Source of the DNA: Cellvibrionales bacterium | GTDB lineage: Bacteria > Pseudomonadota > Gammaproteobacteria > Pseudomonadales > UBA7434 | Assembly (NCBI GenBank): GCA_018668095.1 | Contig: JABIQF010000169.1 | Coordinates: 1 to 14,796 of the forward strand | Length of the DNA stretch: 14,796 bases | Direction: 5' to 3' | Position numbers and translations under genes: made by a program | Notes under the pieces: generated by a model | Told to the model about the DNA's origin: nothing | The model's database searches: none | The model's input: the letters and a program-made list of their open reading frames with translations, nothing else | In this document: positions 1-7,303 of the stretch, in pieces | How the letters are laid out: each line of letters opens with the position of its first letter | Numbering within the stretch: the first letter of the stretch is position 1

Positions 1-1394
1 GTATGAATCGTTGATATCACCAAGTGGCCAGTTAATGCAGCTTGAACCGCCATTTCAGCCGTCTCAGGATCACGTATTTCACCAATCATAATAATATCTG
101 GGTCTTGCCGCATTAATGCGCGCACACCACTAGCAAACGATAAGTCGATTTTGGCATGCACTTGCATTTGATTAAATGCGGGTTCAACCATTTCAATCGG
201 ATCTTCGATGGTGCAGACGTTTACATCATCGGTGGCTAATTGTTTTAAAGTTGAATATAAGGTTGTCGTCTTTCCCGAGCCCGTTGGCCCTGTCACCAAT
301 AATATTCCGTTAGGTCGCTGCGCCATATCTGTCCAGCGCTTGTAATCATCATTAATTAAACCTAAATCTTCAAAACTTCGCTGCAATACATCAGGATCAA
401 AAATACGAATCACTAATTTTTCACCAAACGCTGTTGGCATACTCGACAGCCTTAATTCAACCTCATTGCCTTCTGGGCTTTTGGTTTTAATACGTCCATC
501 TTGCGGCTTACGCTTCTCAGCCAAATCCATTCGCGATAGTATTTTTAAACGACTGGTTACCGCGGCAATAACTTGTGGCGGTAATTCATAAATATTGCAT
601 AACACGCCATCAATACGAAAACGAATATTGCCATGCTCACGGCGCGGCTCAATATGAATATCACTGGCCCGCTGATCAAAAGCATACTGCAATAACCAAT
701 CAACAATATTGACGATATGCTGGTCATTGGCATCAGGATCTTTTAACTGGCCAAGCTCAAGCATTTGCTCAAAATTAGAAATGGCCGAACTCGAGCCATT
801 GCCATCAACAGCACCAGAAACGGAATTCACTAGGGTGTAAAACTCAACGCTATAACGTTTTATATCAGCGGGGTTAGCCACCACGCGGACAATACGTTTT
901 TGTAAGGCATGGGCTAAATTGGCTTCCCAGCTATTGATAAACGGCTGGCTACTCGCGATGACGACTTCATCATTATTGACTTCAACAGCTAAGATGTTAT
1001 GTCGCTTAGCAAAAGCAAATGACATGACATCGGTAACGGCACGAGTATCAATTTTCATAGGATCAAGATGAGCAACGGCTTGATCGGCTGTGGCGGCAAA
1101 CCACGTTAATAAAACTGATAATGATAATTTATGTCCGGCATGACGCCGATTTTCAAGCTGCTGATCAGCGATATAATTAAGTGGATGCTGCTCTGCTTCT
1201 AATTTGCTTCGGCTTTGCGAGCTAATACGCTGGACATCTTCACGTGACAATAAGTCATCGGCCAATAGACTGTCGAGTAATGCTCGAAGCGTGACTATTC
1301 GTTCGGCGCGTTCAGTCCGTCCTGTTCGATCCCCCTCTTGGCGAGTCAACGTCGATAAACCACCTTTTTTTGTTTTTGCTGCCGTATGATTCAA
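1..1394 (-). CDS. GspE/PilB-family secretion/pilus assembly ATPase, 3' end beyond window
   Basis: This is a hexameric ATPase of the type II secretion / type IV pilus family, which powers pseudopilus or pilus assembly from the cytoplasmic side of the inner membrane. About 464 residues are visible and the C-terminus is cut off by the window edge. The Walker A motif GPTGSGKTTT lies near residues 365-374 (bases about 270-300). The Asp-box region has SDIHIEP and FRIDG. Walker B is RQDPDIIMIGEIRD, and the visible part ends with the His-box TGHLVISTIH. The only good start is TTG at 1394, since no ATG follows the in-frame stop at 1428-1430. An AGGA lies 7 bases upstream of that TTG. The first 200 residues are poorly conserved, as is usual for the N-terminal domain. 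No pilus or secretion genes are visible nearby, so GspE, PilB and MshE cannot be told apart. Family assignment is certain; the system it serves is not. Confidence 0.93.
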   Translation of the reverse strand, partial: MNHTAAKTKKGGLSTLTRQEGDRTGRTERAERIVTLRALLDSLLADDLLSREDVQRISSQSRSKLEAEQHPLNYIADQQLENRRHAGHKLSLSVLLTWFAATADQAVAHLDPMKIDTRAVTDVMSFAFAKRHNILAVEVNNDEVVIASSQPFINSWEANLAHALQKRIVRVVANPADIKRYSVEFYTLVNSVSGAVDGNGSSSAISNFEQMLELGQLKDPDANDQHIVNIVDWLLQYAFDQRASDIHIEPRREHGNIRFRIDGVLCNIYELPPQVIAAVTSRLKILSRMDLAEKRKPQDGRIKTKSPEGNEVELRLSSMPTAFGEKLVIRIFDPDVLQRSFEDLGLINDDYKRWTDMAQRPNGILLVTGPTGSGKTTTLYSTLKQLATDDVNVCTIEDPIEMVEPAFNQMQVHAKIDLSFASGVRALMRQDPDIIMIGEIRDPETAEMAVQAALTGHLVISTIH

Positions 1395-1398
1395 TCTA

Positions 1399-1571
1399 TT
1401 ATCCTGGTCGGTTCCTGGTAGTCCGATTTACACCGTTTTGCTTATTTTTCTTGTTTTTCTTACTACTCTTACTTTTCTTGCTTCTTTTAGCCGCTTCTAT
1501 CAGCGTTATTACGCTCTTAAGACTTTTTCAGTGTAGTTGTTTTGGTTGATTATTGGCCAATTCTCACCCAT
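1399..1571 (-). other. Possible small basic protein frame, broken by a frame change
   Basis: On the minus strand ATG at 1571 opens a 20-codon frame (MGENWPIINQ...) that stops at 1509-1511. Over the run of five A's at about 1525-1529, the frame one base back continues open to TAA at 1399-1401. It encodes a very Lys/Ser-rich tail with clusters such as KRSKKSKSSKKNKKNK. The second frame has no usable start of its own; an in-frame TGA lies at 1528-1530. If joined by a -1 shift the product would be about 57 residues. The ribosome binding site before the ATG is weak. A purine-rich strand gives Lys and Arg in any frame, so this may be chance. Confidence 0.18.
1402..1405 (-). promoter_or_regulatory. 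Ribosome binding site that decides the TTG start of the GspE-type ATPase
   Basis: On the minus strand AGGA stands 7 bases before TTG at 1394. No ATG or GTG lies between this TTG and the upstream in-frame stop at 1428-1430, so this site fixes the start. It overlaps the last codons of the Lys-rich open frame that ends at 1399. Confidence 0.6.
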
Positions 1572-1686
1572 AACCGTTTCAGTTTTTGGGCCAAAAGAGA
1601 CTCATGTCCACTTTTAGACCTTCTTACAATACTTCAAGCGTAAAACTAGGCGCTCAAGAGCCCTCTTTCCAATCGCTAATGCTTTT

Positions 1687-1699
1687 ACCTGACTCAGGT
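1687..1699. promoter_or_regulatory. 13-bp dyad upstream of argE
   Basis: ACCTGA and TCAGGT flank a single central C at 1693, a perfect inverted repeat. It lies about 77 bases before the argE start and would fit a repressor operator or a short hairpin in the leader. It does not match the ArgR consensus, and no regulator is identified. Confidence 0.25.
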
Positions 1700-1776
1700 T
1701 CTTGTTAGTCTGTTAGCTGCAACGGCTTGAAACTTACCCTCATTACAGCGCGCCATAAAAGGTCCTCATTCTCTGC

Positions 1777-2955
1777 ATGCCAAAGCTTATTCAAAACCTT
1801 CAAGACTTGATTGCACTGCCATCCATCAGCAGCTCAAATCCCGCACTGGATACGTCAAATCGGCCAGTTATTGACCTGCTGGCCGAACGTTTAGCCGATC
1901 TTGGCTTTGCGATTGAGATACAGACTGTGACTGATAGCAGCGCAAATGGTGCCCATACAACCGCAGGCAAATACAATTTAATTGCCACCTTAGGCACCGG
2001 CTCTGGCGGCTTAGTACTCGCTGGGCATACCGATACCGTGCCTTATGACGAGGGTAAGTGGCAATCTGATCCGTTTACACTTTCAGATCGTGATAATCGT
2101 TTTTATGGCCTTGGCACCACCGATATGAAGGGCTTTTTTGCGGTTGCACTCGAAGCCATCGAAAGCTTCTGCCAAACTCTTGGTGATAGCCGTAAATTGA
2201 AACAACCGCTTATTGTTATAGCCACCGCCGATGAAGAGACCAGTATGGCCGGCGCCAAAGCCTTAGTTGCCGCCGATACTCAGCAAGCTCGCTATGCCGT
2301 GATCGGTGAGCCCACCGGCTTACAACCTGTGCGCATGCATAAGGGCGTAATGATGGAGTCGATTACCCTCGAAGGCCGCTCGGGACACTCGTCTAACCCT
2401 GCTCTAGGTAATAGCGCGCTAGATGCTATGCATAAAGTCATTGCTGAATTAATGGCATTAAGAGAGAGCTGGGGTAAAAAATATCAAAACCCCGCTTTTG
2501 AAGTGATTTTACCAACGCTAAACCTGGCCAGTATTCATGGCGGTGATGCCACTAATCGAATCTGTCAGCACTGTGAATTACGCTTTGATGTCCGATTACT
2601 ACCGGGCATGCAAAACGACGATGTCCGCCGAAGTATCAAAAATCGTGTCGCATCAACACTAGCCGGCAGCCATATAACAGCTAATCACTCTTCACTTTTT
2701 GATGGCGTCAGCGCATTTTTAGAACCTGAAACCAGCGAGTTAGTGCAATTTGCTGAAAAGCTTACCGGGCATAGCGCTATTAGCGCCGGCTTTGCTACCG
2801 AGGCACCGTATTTACAAGCGCTAGGCATGCAAACCATTGTTATGGGTCCAGGCAGTATCGACTGTGCACACCAAGCCAACGAATATTTAGCGCAAGATCA
2901 AATTACTCCTGGCATCGATCTGTTAAAAAGTCTTATTCAGCAATACTGCTTATAG
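1777..2955 (+). CDS. argE: Acetylornithine deacetylase (ArgE), arginine biosynthesis
   Basis: This cytoplasmic M20-family metallohydrolase removes the acetyl group from N2-acetylornithine to give ornithine, the linear-pathway step of arginine synthesis. The 392-residue product has every M20 landmark: GHTDTVP with H84 and D86, GTTDMKG with the bridging Asp D116, ADEETS with catalytic E153 and ligand E154, GEPT with E178, and a C-terminal CAHQANE whose His (about 365) completes the zinc site. Length is close to that of the E. coli enzyme. The start matches the family's N-terminus (LIALPSISS following a short lead). The ribosome binding site is weak: an AAAAGG stands about 14 bases away. argA follows after 25 bases on the same strand, so the two are probably cotranscribed. 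The DapE branch of M20 is a less likely alternative, given the argA neighbour and the ArgE-like N-terminus. Confidence 0.93.
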   Translation: MPKLIQNLQDLIALPSISSSNPALDTSNRPVIDLLAERLADLGFAIEIQTVTDSSANGAHTTAGKYNLIATLGTGSGGLVLAGHTDTVPYDEGKWQSDPFTLSDRDNRFYGLGTTDMKGFFAVALEAIESFCQTLGDSRKLKQPLIVIATADEETSMAGAKALVAADTQQARYAVIGEPTGLQPVRMHKGVMMESITLEGRSGHSSNPALGNSALDAMHKVIAELMALRESWGKKYQNPAFEVILPTLNLASIHGGDATNRICQHCELRFDVRLLPGMQNDDVRRSIKNRVASTLAGSHITANHSSLFDGVSAFLEPETSELVQFAEKLTGHSAISAGFATEAPYLQALGMQTIVMGPGSIDCAHQANEYLAQDQITPGIDLLKSLIQQYCL

Positions 2956-2980
2956 AGCCATCTAGCGGTAAGCTGCAACT

Positions 2981-4336
2981 ATGAATGACCTATCTAAAAT
3001 ATTAAGCCCTCTCGGCAACAGTGACGACAACCAAGACTATAGCCAGCTTATCCGCTGGTTTCGTCAAGCCACGCCATATATTAATGCGCATCGCGGCAAA
3101 ACCTTTGTCATGATGCTCAGCGGAGAAGCGGTTGCGCATTCTAATATTAGCAATATCATTCACGATATCGCCCTTCTCAATAGCTTGGGTACGCGTATTG
3201 TGATTGTGCATGGTTTACGTGCCCAACTCGATGCCAAGCTAGAACAGCAAAATATTAAAAGCCAATTTGTACAAGGCTTTCGCGTCAGTGATCAAGCCAC
3301 CATGAATACCGCTATTCAGGCTTCAAGCTTAATTCGTTCGCAATTAGAAACACGGCTGTCAATGGGGCTACCGAATTCGCCAATGCATGGCGCCAGAGTG
3401 CGCGTTGCTTCTGCCAATGTCATTACCGCAAAACCTGCGGGCATCATTGATGGCGTTGATTTACAGCACACTGGGCTAGTGAGAAAAATTGATACTGTGG
3501 CCATGAATACCTTGCTCGACTTAGGCAATGTGGTATTGCTATCACCGCTGGGGTACTCGCCTACCGGGGAAGCTTTTAGCTTGAGCTATAAACAAGTTGC
3601 CAGCGAAATTGCTATTGCACTGCAAGCCGATAAATTAATTGCCTTTACTGATCGTGATGGTATTAGCAATGCACAAGGAGAATTGCTACGAGAGCTTGAT
3701 CCTGCCAGTGCTCAAAAAAATATTGCCGACCAAGATCAAAACAGTGAATTTATTCGCTGTGCAAAAACGGCTATTGCGAGTGTAGAAGGCGGCGTACCTC
3801 GTGCACATTTAATGCATTACGCTAACGATGGCGCTTTGCTGCAAGAGCTGTATACCGTTGACGGTGCCGGCACATTAATACTCAGCGCCAATTTCGAAGT
3901 GACACGCCAAGCAACAATAGAAGATATACCAGCCATTATCGATATTATTTCGCCACTTGAAAAACAAGGCGTATTGGTTAGGCGTGATCGTGATAAGTTA
4001 GAAGATGAAATTAATTATTTTATGGTAGTAGAGCGTGAAGGCTTAATTGTCGCACTTGCGGCACTCTATCCCTACGATGGCGACAGCGGTGAAATTGCCT
4101 GCATCGTCACGCACCCTGATTATCGCAATGGCACTCGTGGCGCCAACTTATTAAACACCTTAGAAGCTAACGCCCGAGCGGCCGGCATTCAGCGAGTATT
4201 TGTTTTGACTACGCAGACAGCGCACTGGTTTGTTGAAAATGGCTTTACTGAAATTGGCTTAGATGATTTGCCCAAAGCAAAGCAGTCACTGTATAACTAC
4301 CAACGAAAATCTAAAGTGTTATCAAAGAAACTTTAG
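2981..4336 (+). CDS. argA: Amino-acid N-acetyltransferase (N-acetylglutamate synthase, ArgA)
   Basis: This enzyme transfers acetyl from acetyl-CoA to glutamate, the first step of arginine synthesis, and is normally feedback-inhibited by arginine. The 451-residue product has the classic two-domain form. An amino-acid-kinase-like N-terminal domain covers about residues 25-280 (WFRQATPYINAHRGKTFV near the start; VIVHGLRAQLD). A GNAT domain follows from about 310 to the end, with the acetyl-CoA loop HPDYRNGTRGANLL and the family ending YNYQRKSKVL. Both domains look complete, in contrast to the short GNAT-only versions of some bacteria. Paired with argE 25 bases upstream, this cell makes acetylglutamate through ArgA and removes the acetyl group through ArgE, the linear route. 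The gene converges on the PlsC-type gene with 28 bases between stop codons. Confidence 0.95.
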   Translation: MNDLSKILSPLGNSDDNQDYSQLIRWFRQATPYINAHRGKTFVMMLSGEAVAHSNISNIIHDIALLNSLGTRIVIVHGLRAQLDAKLEQQNIKSQFVQGFRVSDQATMNTAIQASSLIRSQLETRLSMGLPNSPMHGARVRVASANVITAKPAGIIDGVDLQHTGLVRKIDTVAMNTLLDLGNVVLLSPLGYSPTGEAFSLSYKQVASEIAIALQADKLIAFTDRDGISNAQGELLRELDPASAQKNIADQDQNSEFIRCAKTAIASVEGGVPRAHLMHYANDGALLQELYTVDGAGTLILSANFEVTRQATIEDIPAIIDIISPLEKQGVLVRRDRDKLEDEINYFMVVEREGLIVALAALYPYDGDSGEIACIVTHPDYRNGTRGANLLNTLEANARAAGIQRVFVLTTQTAHWFVENGFTEIGLDDLPKAKQSLYNYQRKSKVLSKKL

Positions 4337-4364
4337 CATCCCATTAAGCAACAAGCATTGTGCT

Positions 4365-4970
4365 TTAGTGATTTTCGGGACGCTTACCAGTAAATTGACT
4401 AAAGTATTCGCGAACCTCAAGCATATCTTTTTCATAATCACCTGAGGTGCGCATCACTCGGCCAAACTTAACTGTTTTAGTTGGAAAATCCCACGACACT
4501 AACAATATGGGTACATTGGCTTGGTGTGCAATATTTAAAAACCCCGATCGCCAATGCTTAATTTTACTTCGCGTACCTTCTGGCGACATAACAAACCACA
4601 TCGCTTCATTATTTTCAAAATACTCAACAGCAGTACCCACTGCGCCCTTTGGCGAGTGACGATCAATTGGAATAAAACCGATCCAACGCCATAGATAAGA
4701 AAGGGGCCAAATAAACGCCTCTTTTTTCATCATAATTGAGCCTTTAATACCCAAAGTAAGAATAATAGGTAAGCCAACAATAAAGTCCCAGTTAGAGGTA
4801 TGCGGCGCAGCGGCAACTAACATCTTCTTCTCATTGGGCAAAGATCCAACCGTACGCCACCCCGATAGCCACCAAAAAAACATCGCTATATAAGTGATTA
4901 CCGAATTATTCCGAGTTGGCATATGCTCGGGACGCTCATTCATTGCAGCTGAAATCGTCTTTTTATTCAT
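4365..4970 (-). CDS. PlsC-family 1-acylglycerophosphate-type acyltransferase
   Basis: A 201-residue lysophospholipid acyltransferase-family protein, expected at the inner-membrane face. Its order of motifs is standard: block I HTSNWD (H57 and D62 of HX4D), block II GFIPIDR (98-104), block III PEGTRS (130-135) and block IV VPILLVS (153-159). There is one short hydrophobic stretch at about 25-37 (ITYIAMFFWWLSGW). It is shorter than E. coli PlsC (about 245 residues) and resembles the small stand-alone acyltransferases whose true acceptor is often unknown, so lysophosphatidate is only a guess. The start ATG at 4970 lies just after a likely promoter (4982-5010), giving a very short leader. A second Met at residue 10 is an alternative start. 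It stands alone, convergent with argA. Confidence 0.85.
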   Translation of the reverse strand: MNKKTISAAMNERPEHMPTRNNSVITYIAMFFWWLSGWRTVGSLPNEKKMLVAAAPHTSNWDFIVGLPIILTLGIKGSIMMKKEAFIWPLSYLWRWIGFIPIDRHSPKGAVGTAVEYFENNEAMWFVMSPEGTRSKIKHWRSGFLNIAHQANVPILLVSWDFPTKTVKFGRVMRTSGDYEKDMLEVREYFSQFTGKRPENH

Positions 4971-4981
4971 ATACTTACCAT

Positions 4982-5010
4982 TATATATTGGAAGAATAAT
5001 CCGTATTCAA
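4982..5010 (-). promoter_or_regulatory. Likely sigma-70 promoter of the PlsC-type gene
   Basis: On the minus strand a -35 TTGAAT (5010-5005) is followed after 17 bases by TATATA (4987-4982). An overlapping TATAAT at 4985-4980 would give 19 bases. The implied transcription start is only a few bases before the ATG at 4970, so the leader would be very short and the message nearly leaderless. Confidence 0.5.
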
Positions 5011-5104
5011 GAGGCCCGCTAAATCAGTAGATGGCTTATAAGCATCTATAGTACTTTTACAGCCGCCATTATTGTGGATTTTAAAATTAATCATTGTTTA
5101 CATA

Positions 5105-5112
5105 AAGGAGGT
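5105..5112 (+). promoter_or_regulatory. Isolated strong Shine-Dalgarno sequence without a standard start codon
   Basis: AAGGAGGT is almost the full anti-SD match. No ATG, GTG or TTG lies at a normal distance; the first ATG is about 24 bases away and opens a 13-codon frame. An ATT stands 5 bases after the GGAGGT and is in frame with that ATG. It would give an 18-codon peptide ending at TAG. This may be chance. Confidence 0.2.
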
Positions 5113-5231
5113 AAAAAATTCTACCCATAAAAAAGATGAACCGGAATCACAAAGCAATCCTGCCAAGTCATAAGTAGCATCGTTGATAGCGTAGGTAATA
5201 AAAATATAAAGTGACTAGCAATAATCGATCC

Positions 5232-5265
5232 CGCAACATTAAACAAGCTTCTGCTTAATGTTGCG
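5232..5265. repeat. Perfect 11-bp inverted repeat downstream of metY
   Basis: CGCAACATTAA (5232-5242) and TTAATGTTGCG (5255-5265) flank a 12-base loop. A run of eight A's follows on the plus strand (5266-5273). In the metY transcript this would be eight U's before the hairpin, not after it, so it is not a textbook intrinsic terminator on either strand. It could protect the metY message 3' end or be a protein-binding site. Confidence 0.6.
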
Positions 5266-5309
5266 AAAAAAAATTATTCATTGAAGCGAAAAAAGAAACG
5301 GCTAAACCA

Positions 5310-6584
5310 TTAAATAACGGCCTGCTCTAACGCTTGTTCTATATCGGCAATAATATCGTCAATATGTTCAATACCAATCGATAACCGAACAAGATCATTA
5401 CTCACACCTGCTGATGCCAACTCATCATCATTTAACTGGCGATGCGTCGTACTAGCAGGATGACAAGCTAAGCTTTTTGCATCACCTATATTGACTAAAC
5501 GCTTAATCATTCCTAACGCGTCAATAAATTTAACCCCTGCTTCAGCGCCGCCTTTAATACCAAAGCTCAAAATAGCTGAGGGCTTACCTTTCACCATACG
5601 CTGAGCGACATCATAAAACGGACTATCACTTAAACCGGCATAGTTCACCCAACTTAATTGCTTATGATTTTTTAAATACTCAGCAACTTGTTGAGCATTC
5701 TCAACATGCCTATCCATACGTAAAGCTAAAGTCTCTAATCCTTGCAAAGCTAAGAAAGCATTAAAAGGCGATAAAGCTGCACCCATATTCCGTAAAGGCA
5801 CCACTCTAGCACGGCCAATATAAGCAGCCTCACCTAAAGCCTCAGCATACACGACACCATGATAAGAAGGATCTGGCTCATTAAATTGTGGGAAGCGTGG
5901 ATTATCTTTCCAATCAAATTTTCCAGAATCAACAATAATGCCGCCAATCGTTGTGCCATGACCGCCAATATATTTCGTCAATGAGTGCACTACAATATCA
6001 GCGCCGAATTCAAATGGTCGACACAAATAAGGAGTAGCAACAGTGTTGTCTACAATCACTGGCACACCGTATTTATGTGCCATAGTAGAAAGCGCTTCAA
6101 GGTTAACAATATTACCCGCTGGATTACCAATAGACTCGCAAAAAATCGCTTTGGTTTTATCATCAATCAATTTTTCTAATGCGGCAATATCGTTACCCGA
6201 TGCCATTCGCACATTAATGCCTTGCTGTGGGAATGTATGAGCGAACAAATTATAAGTGCCACCATACAGCTCACTCACGCTCACAATATTATCACCAGCA
6301 CTCGCAACCGTTTGAATACTTGCAGTAATTGCTGCCATACCCGATGCCATACAAAGCGCGCCAATGCCGCCTTCCATATCGGCTAAACGCTGCTCTAACA
6401 CATCCAATGTTGGATTCATGATACGACTATAAATATAACCAGGCTCTTTCAAATCAAAAAGATCGGCGCCATGCTGAGTATCACGAAAACTATAAGAAGT
6501 GGTTTGATAAATAGGAACAGCTACGGCTCGCGTAGTAGGATCATCATCAAAACCTGAATGGATTGCTTTAGTTTCTAATTTCAT
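5310..6584 (-). CDS. metY: O-acetylhomoserine sulfhydrylase (MetY type)
   Basis: A PLP enzyme of the Cys/Met-metabolism family that joins O-acetylhomoserine with sulfide (or methanethiol) to make homocysteine or methionine, in the cytoplasm. The 424-residue length and the N-terminal TKAIHSGFDDDPTTRA-type lead fit MetY rather than the shorter MetB/MetC/MetZ (about 390-400). The PLP lysine is K204 in VVHSLTKYIGGHG, with the PLP-ring Asp D179 in IVDNT and YSRIMNPT upstream. Family members differ in acyl-homoserine preference, so acetyl over succinyl is inferred from similarity. The ribosome binding site is strong (AAGAGGA, 5 bases before the ATG). The gene lies 56 bases after yfaZ on the same strand and may be read through from it. 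No SAM riboswitch or pair of MetJ boxes was seen. Confidence 0.92.
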   Translation of the reverse strand: MKLETKAIHSGFDDDPTTRAVAVPIYQTTSYSFRDTQHGADLFDLKEPGYIYSRIMNPTLDVLEQRLADMEGGIGALCMASGMAAITASIQTVASAGDNIVSVSELYGGTYNLFAHTFPQQGINVRMASGNDIAALEKLIDDKTKAIFCESIGNPAGNIVNLEALSTMAHKYGVPVIVDNTVATPYLCRPFEFGADIVVHSLTKYIGGHGTTIGGIIVDSGKFDWKDNPRFPQFNEPDPSYHGVVYAEALGEAAYIGRARVVPLRNMGAALSPFNAFLALQGLETLALRMDRHVENAQQVAEYLKNHKQLSWVNYAGLSDSPFYDVAQRMVKGKPSAILSFGIKGGAEAGVKFIDALGMIKRLVNIGDAKSLACHPASTTHRQLNDDELASAGVSNDLVRLSIGIEHIDDIIADIEQALEQAVI

Positions 6585-6631
6585 TTTTTCCTCTTATTTT
6601 TTTCTTTGTTTAATTTCACTGACGTTATTAA

Positions 6632-6643
6632 TAAGCTAGCTTA
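6632..6643. repeat. 12-bp palindrome at the yfaZ stop codon
   Basis: TAAGCTAGCTTA is a perfect palindrome and its last three bases form the yfaZ stop codon. It sits in the short yfaZ-metY gap. No function is evident; it might be a weak hairpin or operator. Confidence 0.3.
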
Positions 6644-7201
6644 AAATTCAAATTTTAAGCCGAAATACGGGTCATCATAAACTTCAAGATCAACGACCCC
6701 ATTATCCGCTTCTATATTTCGATAACCAATAAAAAATGAGCCATTTTCAACCATTTGAAAATTTAATCGAATATCATATTCAAGTAGATTATCAAAATCA
6801 CCGCCCGTAATGATATCGGGCGCATAATGAAGCTGAAAACCAAGGTCCATTTTCTCTGACAATGAACGCGTAACACCTAGACCTAAGCCAATACCAAAGC
6901 CACCCTCTTCTTCAACATCCAACCAAAATGCCTTAGCACCTAATTGAATACCCGACTCACTATCACTGGTAAAAAATCGGTAGCTTACTTGATCGGCAGA
7001 TAAGCCATTAAAATCTGAATGCATAAAAGCTAATTGCCCAGCAAAGTCTTTTTCATACTCGCTGGTAAATCGTAAATCAATAAACTCTTCATTGATTGAA
7101 AGCTCTAATTCATTAGCATTCACTTGGAATGTCATCGCAGTCGTCAACAAAGCACTCAATACGACCACTTTCGGTGTTATCGTTAAATAATTGTTTTTCA
7201 T
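6641..7201 (-). CDS. YfaZ-family outer-membrane beta-barrel protein
   Basis: A 186-residue exported protein. The N-terminus is a clear Sec signal peptide: basic start, hydrophobic VVVLSALLTTAMTF, and a likely cut after VNA at residue 29. The mature part alternates hydrophobic and polar residues with many aromatic and glycine positions (GAKAFWLD, GFGIGLGLGV, SFFIGYRN). It ends with DPYFGLKFEF, the aromatic C-terminus typical of BAM-inserted barrels. The pattern and size match E. coli YfaZ, whose function is unknown; about eight strands are expected. The ribosome binding site AAGG is 7 bases before the ATG. It lies between the ATP-grasp gene (102 bases upstream) and metY (56 bases downstream), all leftward, but no functional link is evident. 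Confidence 0.75.
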   Translation of the reverse strand: MKNNYLTITPKVVVLSALLTTAMTFQVNANELELSINEEFIDLRFTSEYEKDFAGQLAFMHSDFNGLSADQVSYRFFTSDSESGIQLGAKAFWLDVEEEGGFGIGLGLGVTRSLSEKMDLGFQLHYAPDIITGGDFDNLLEYDIRLNFQMVENGSFFIGYRNIEADNGVVDLEVYDDPYFGLKFEF

Positions 7202-7303
7202 TTTCGTTCCTTATAAAACTGAATGTTAATTGACTGTTGTTTCAATAAGCCTATCGTATCAAAAGATCGTTACAGACAAGGCATGTGTATCAGTAGATAT
7301 TTG

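Larger units (their letters stand above)
1395..1776. other. Divergent intergenic region between the GspE-type ATPase and argE
   Basis: This 382-base stretch must hold the promoters for both flanking genes. It contains a pyrimidine-rich run on the plus strand (about 1436-1497), a palindrome ATTGGCCAAT at 1552-1561, an imperfect hairpin around 1649-1667 and a dyad at 1687-1699. I could not pick a convincing sigma-70 promoter on either strand, and I saw no ArgR-type box (TGAAT/ATTCA halves) before argE. Confidence 0.5.
4971..5309. other. Intergenic region between PlsC-type gene and metY
   Basis: These 339 bases hold the PlsC-gene promoter, an isolated strong Shine-Dalgarno sequence at 5105-5112 on the plus strand, and a perfect 11-bp inverted repeat at 5232-5265. 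No normal gene is visible. The rest is AT-rich and unremarkable. Confidence 0.5.

Noticed and set aside
1204..1389. 61-codon plus-strand open frame
   Set aside because: It lies inside the GspE-type gene on the opposite strand and its Arg/Ser-rich product shows no family features.
1441..1500. Pyrimidine-rich run as a triplex or polypurine element
   Set aside because: The run is interrupted by several purines and has no mirror symmetry; reported only through the basic reading frame on the other strand.
1395..1776. ARG box controlling argE
   Set aside because: No TGAAT/ATTCA half-sites at the right spacing were seen.
4341..4367. Terminator between argA and the PlsC-type gene
   Set aside because: Only a 5-bp stem (AAGCA/TGCTT) with a 10-base loop and no real U-run; too weak to call.
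6585..6640. SAM riboswitch or MetJ operators before metY
   Set aside because: The gap is only 56 bases and holds a single GACGT-like element, no tandem AGACGTCT boxes and no room for a riboswitch.
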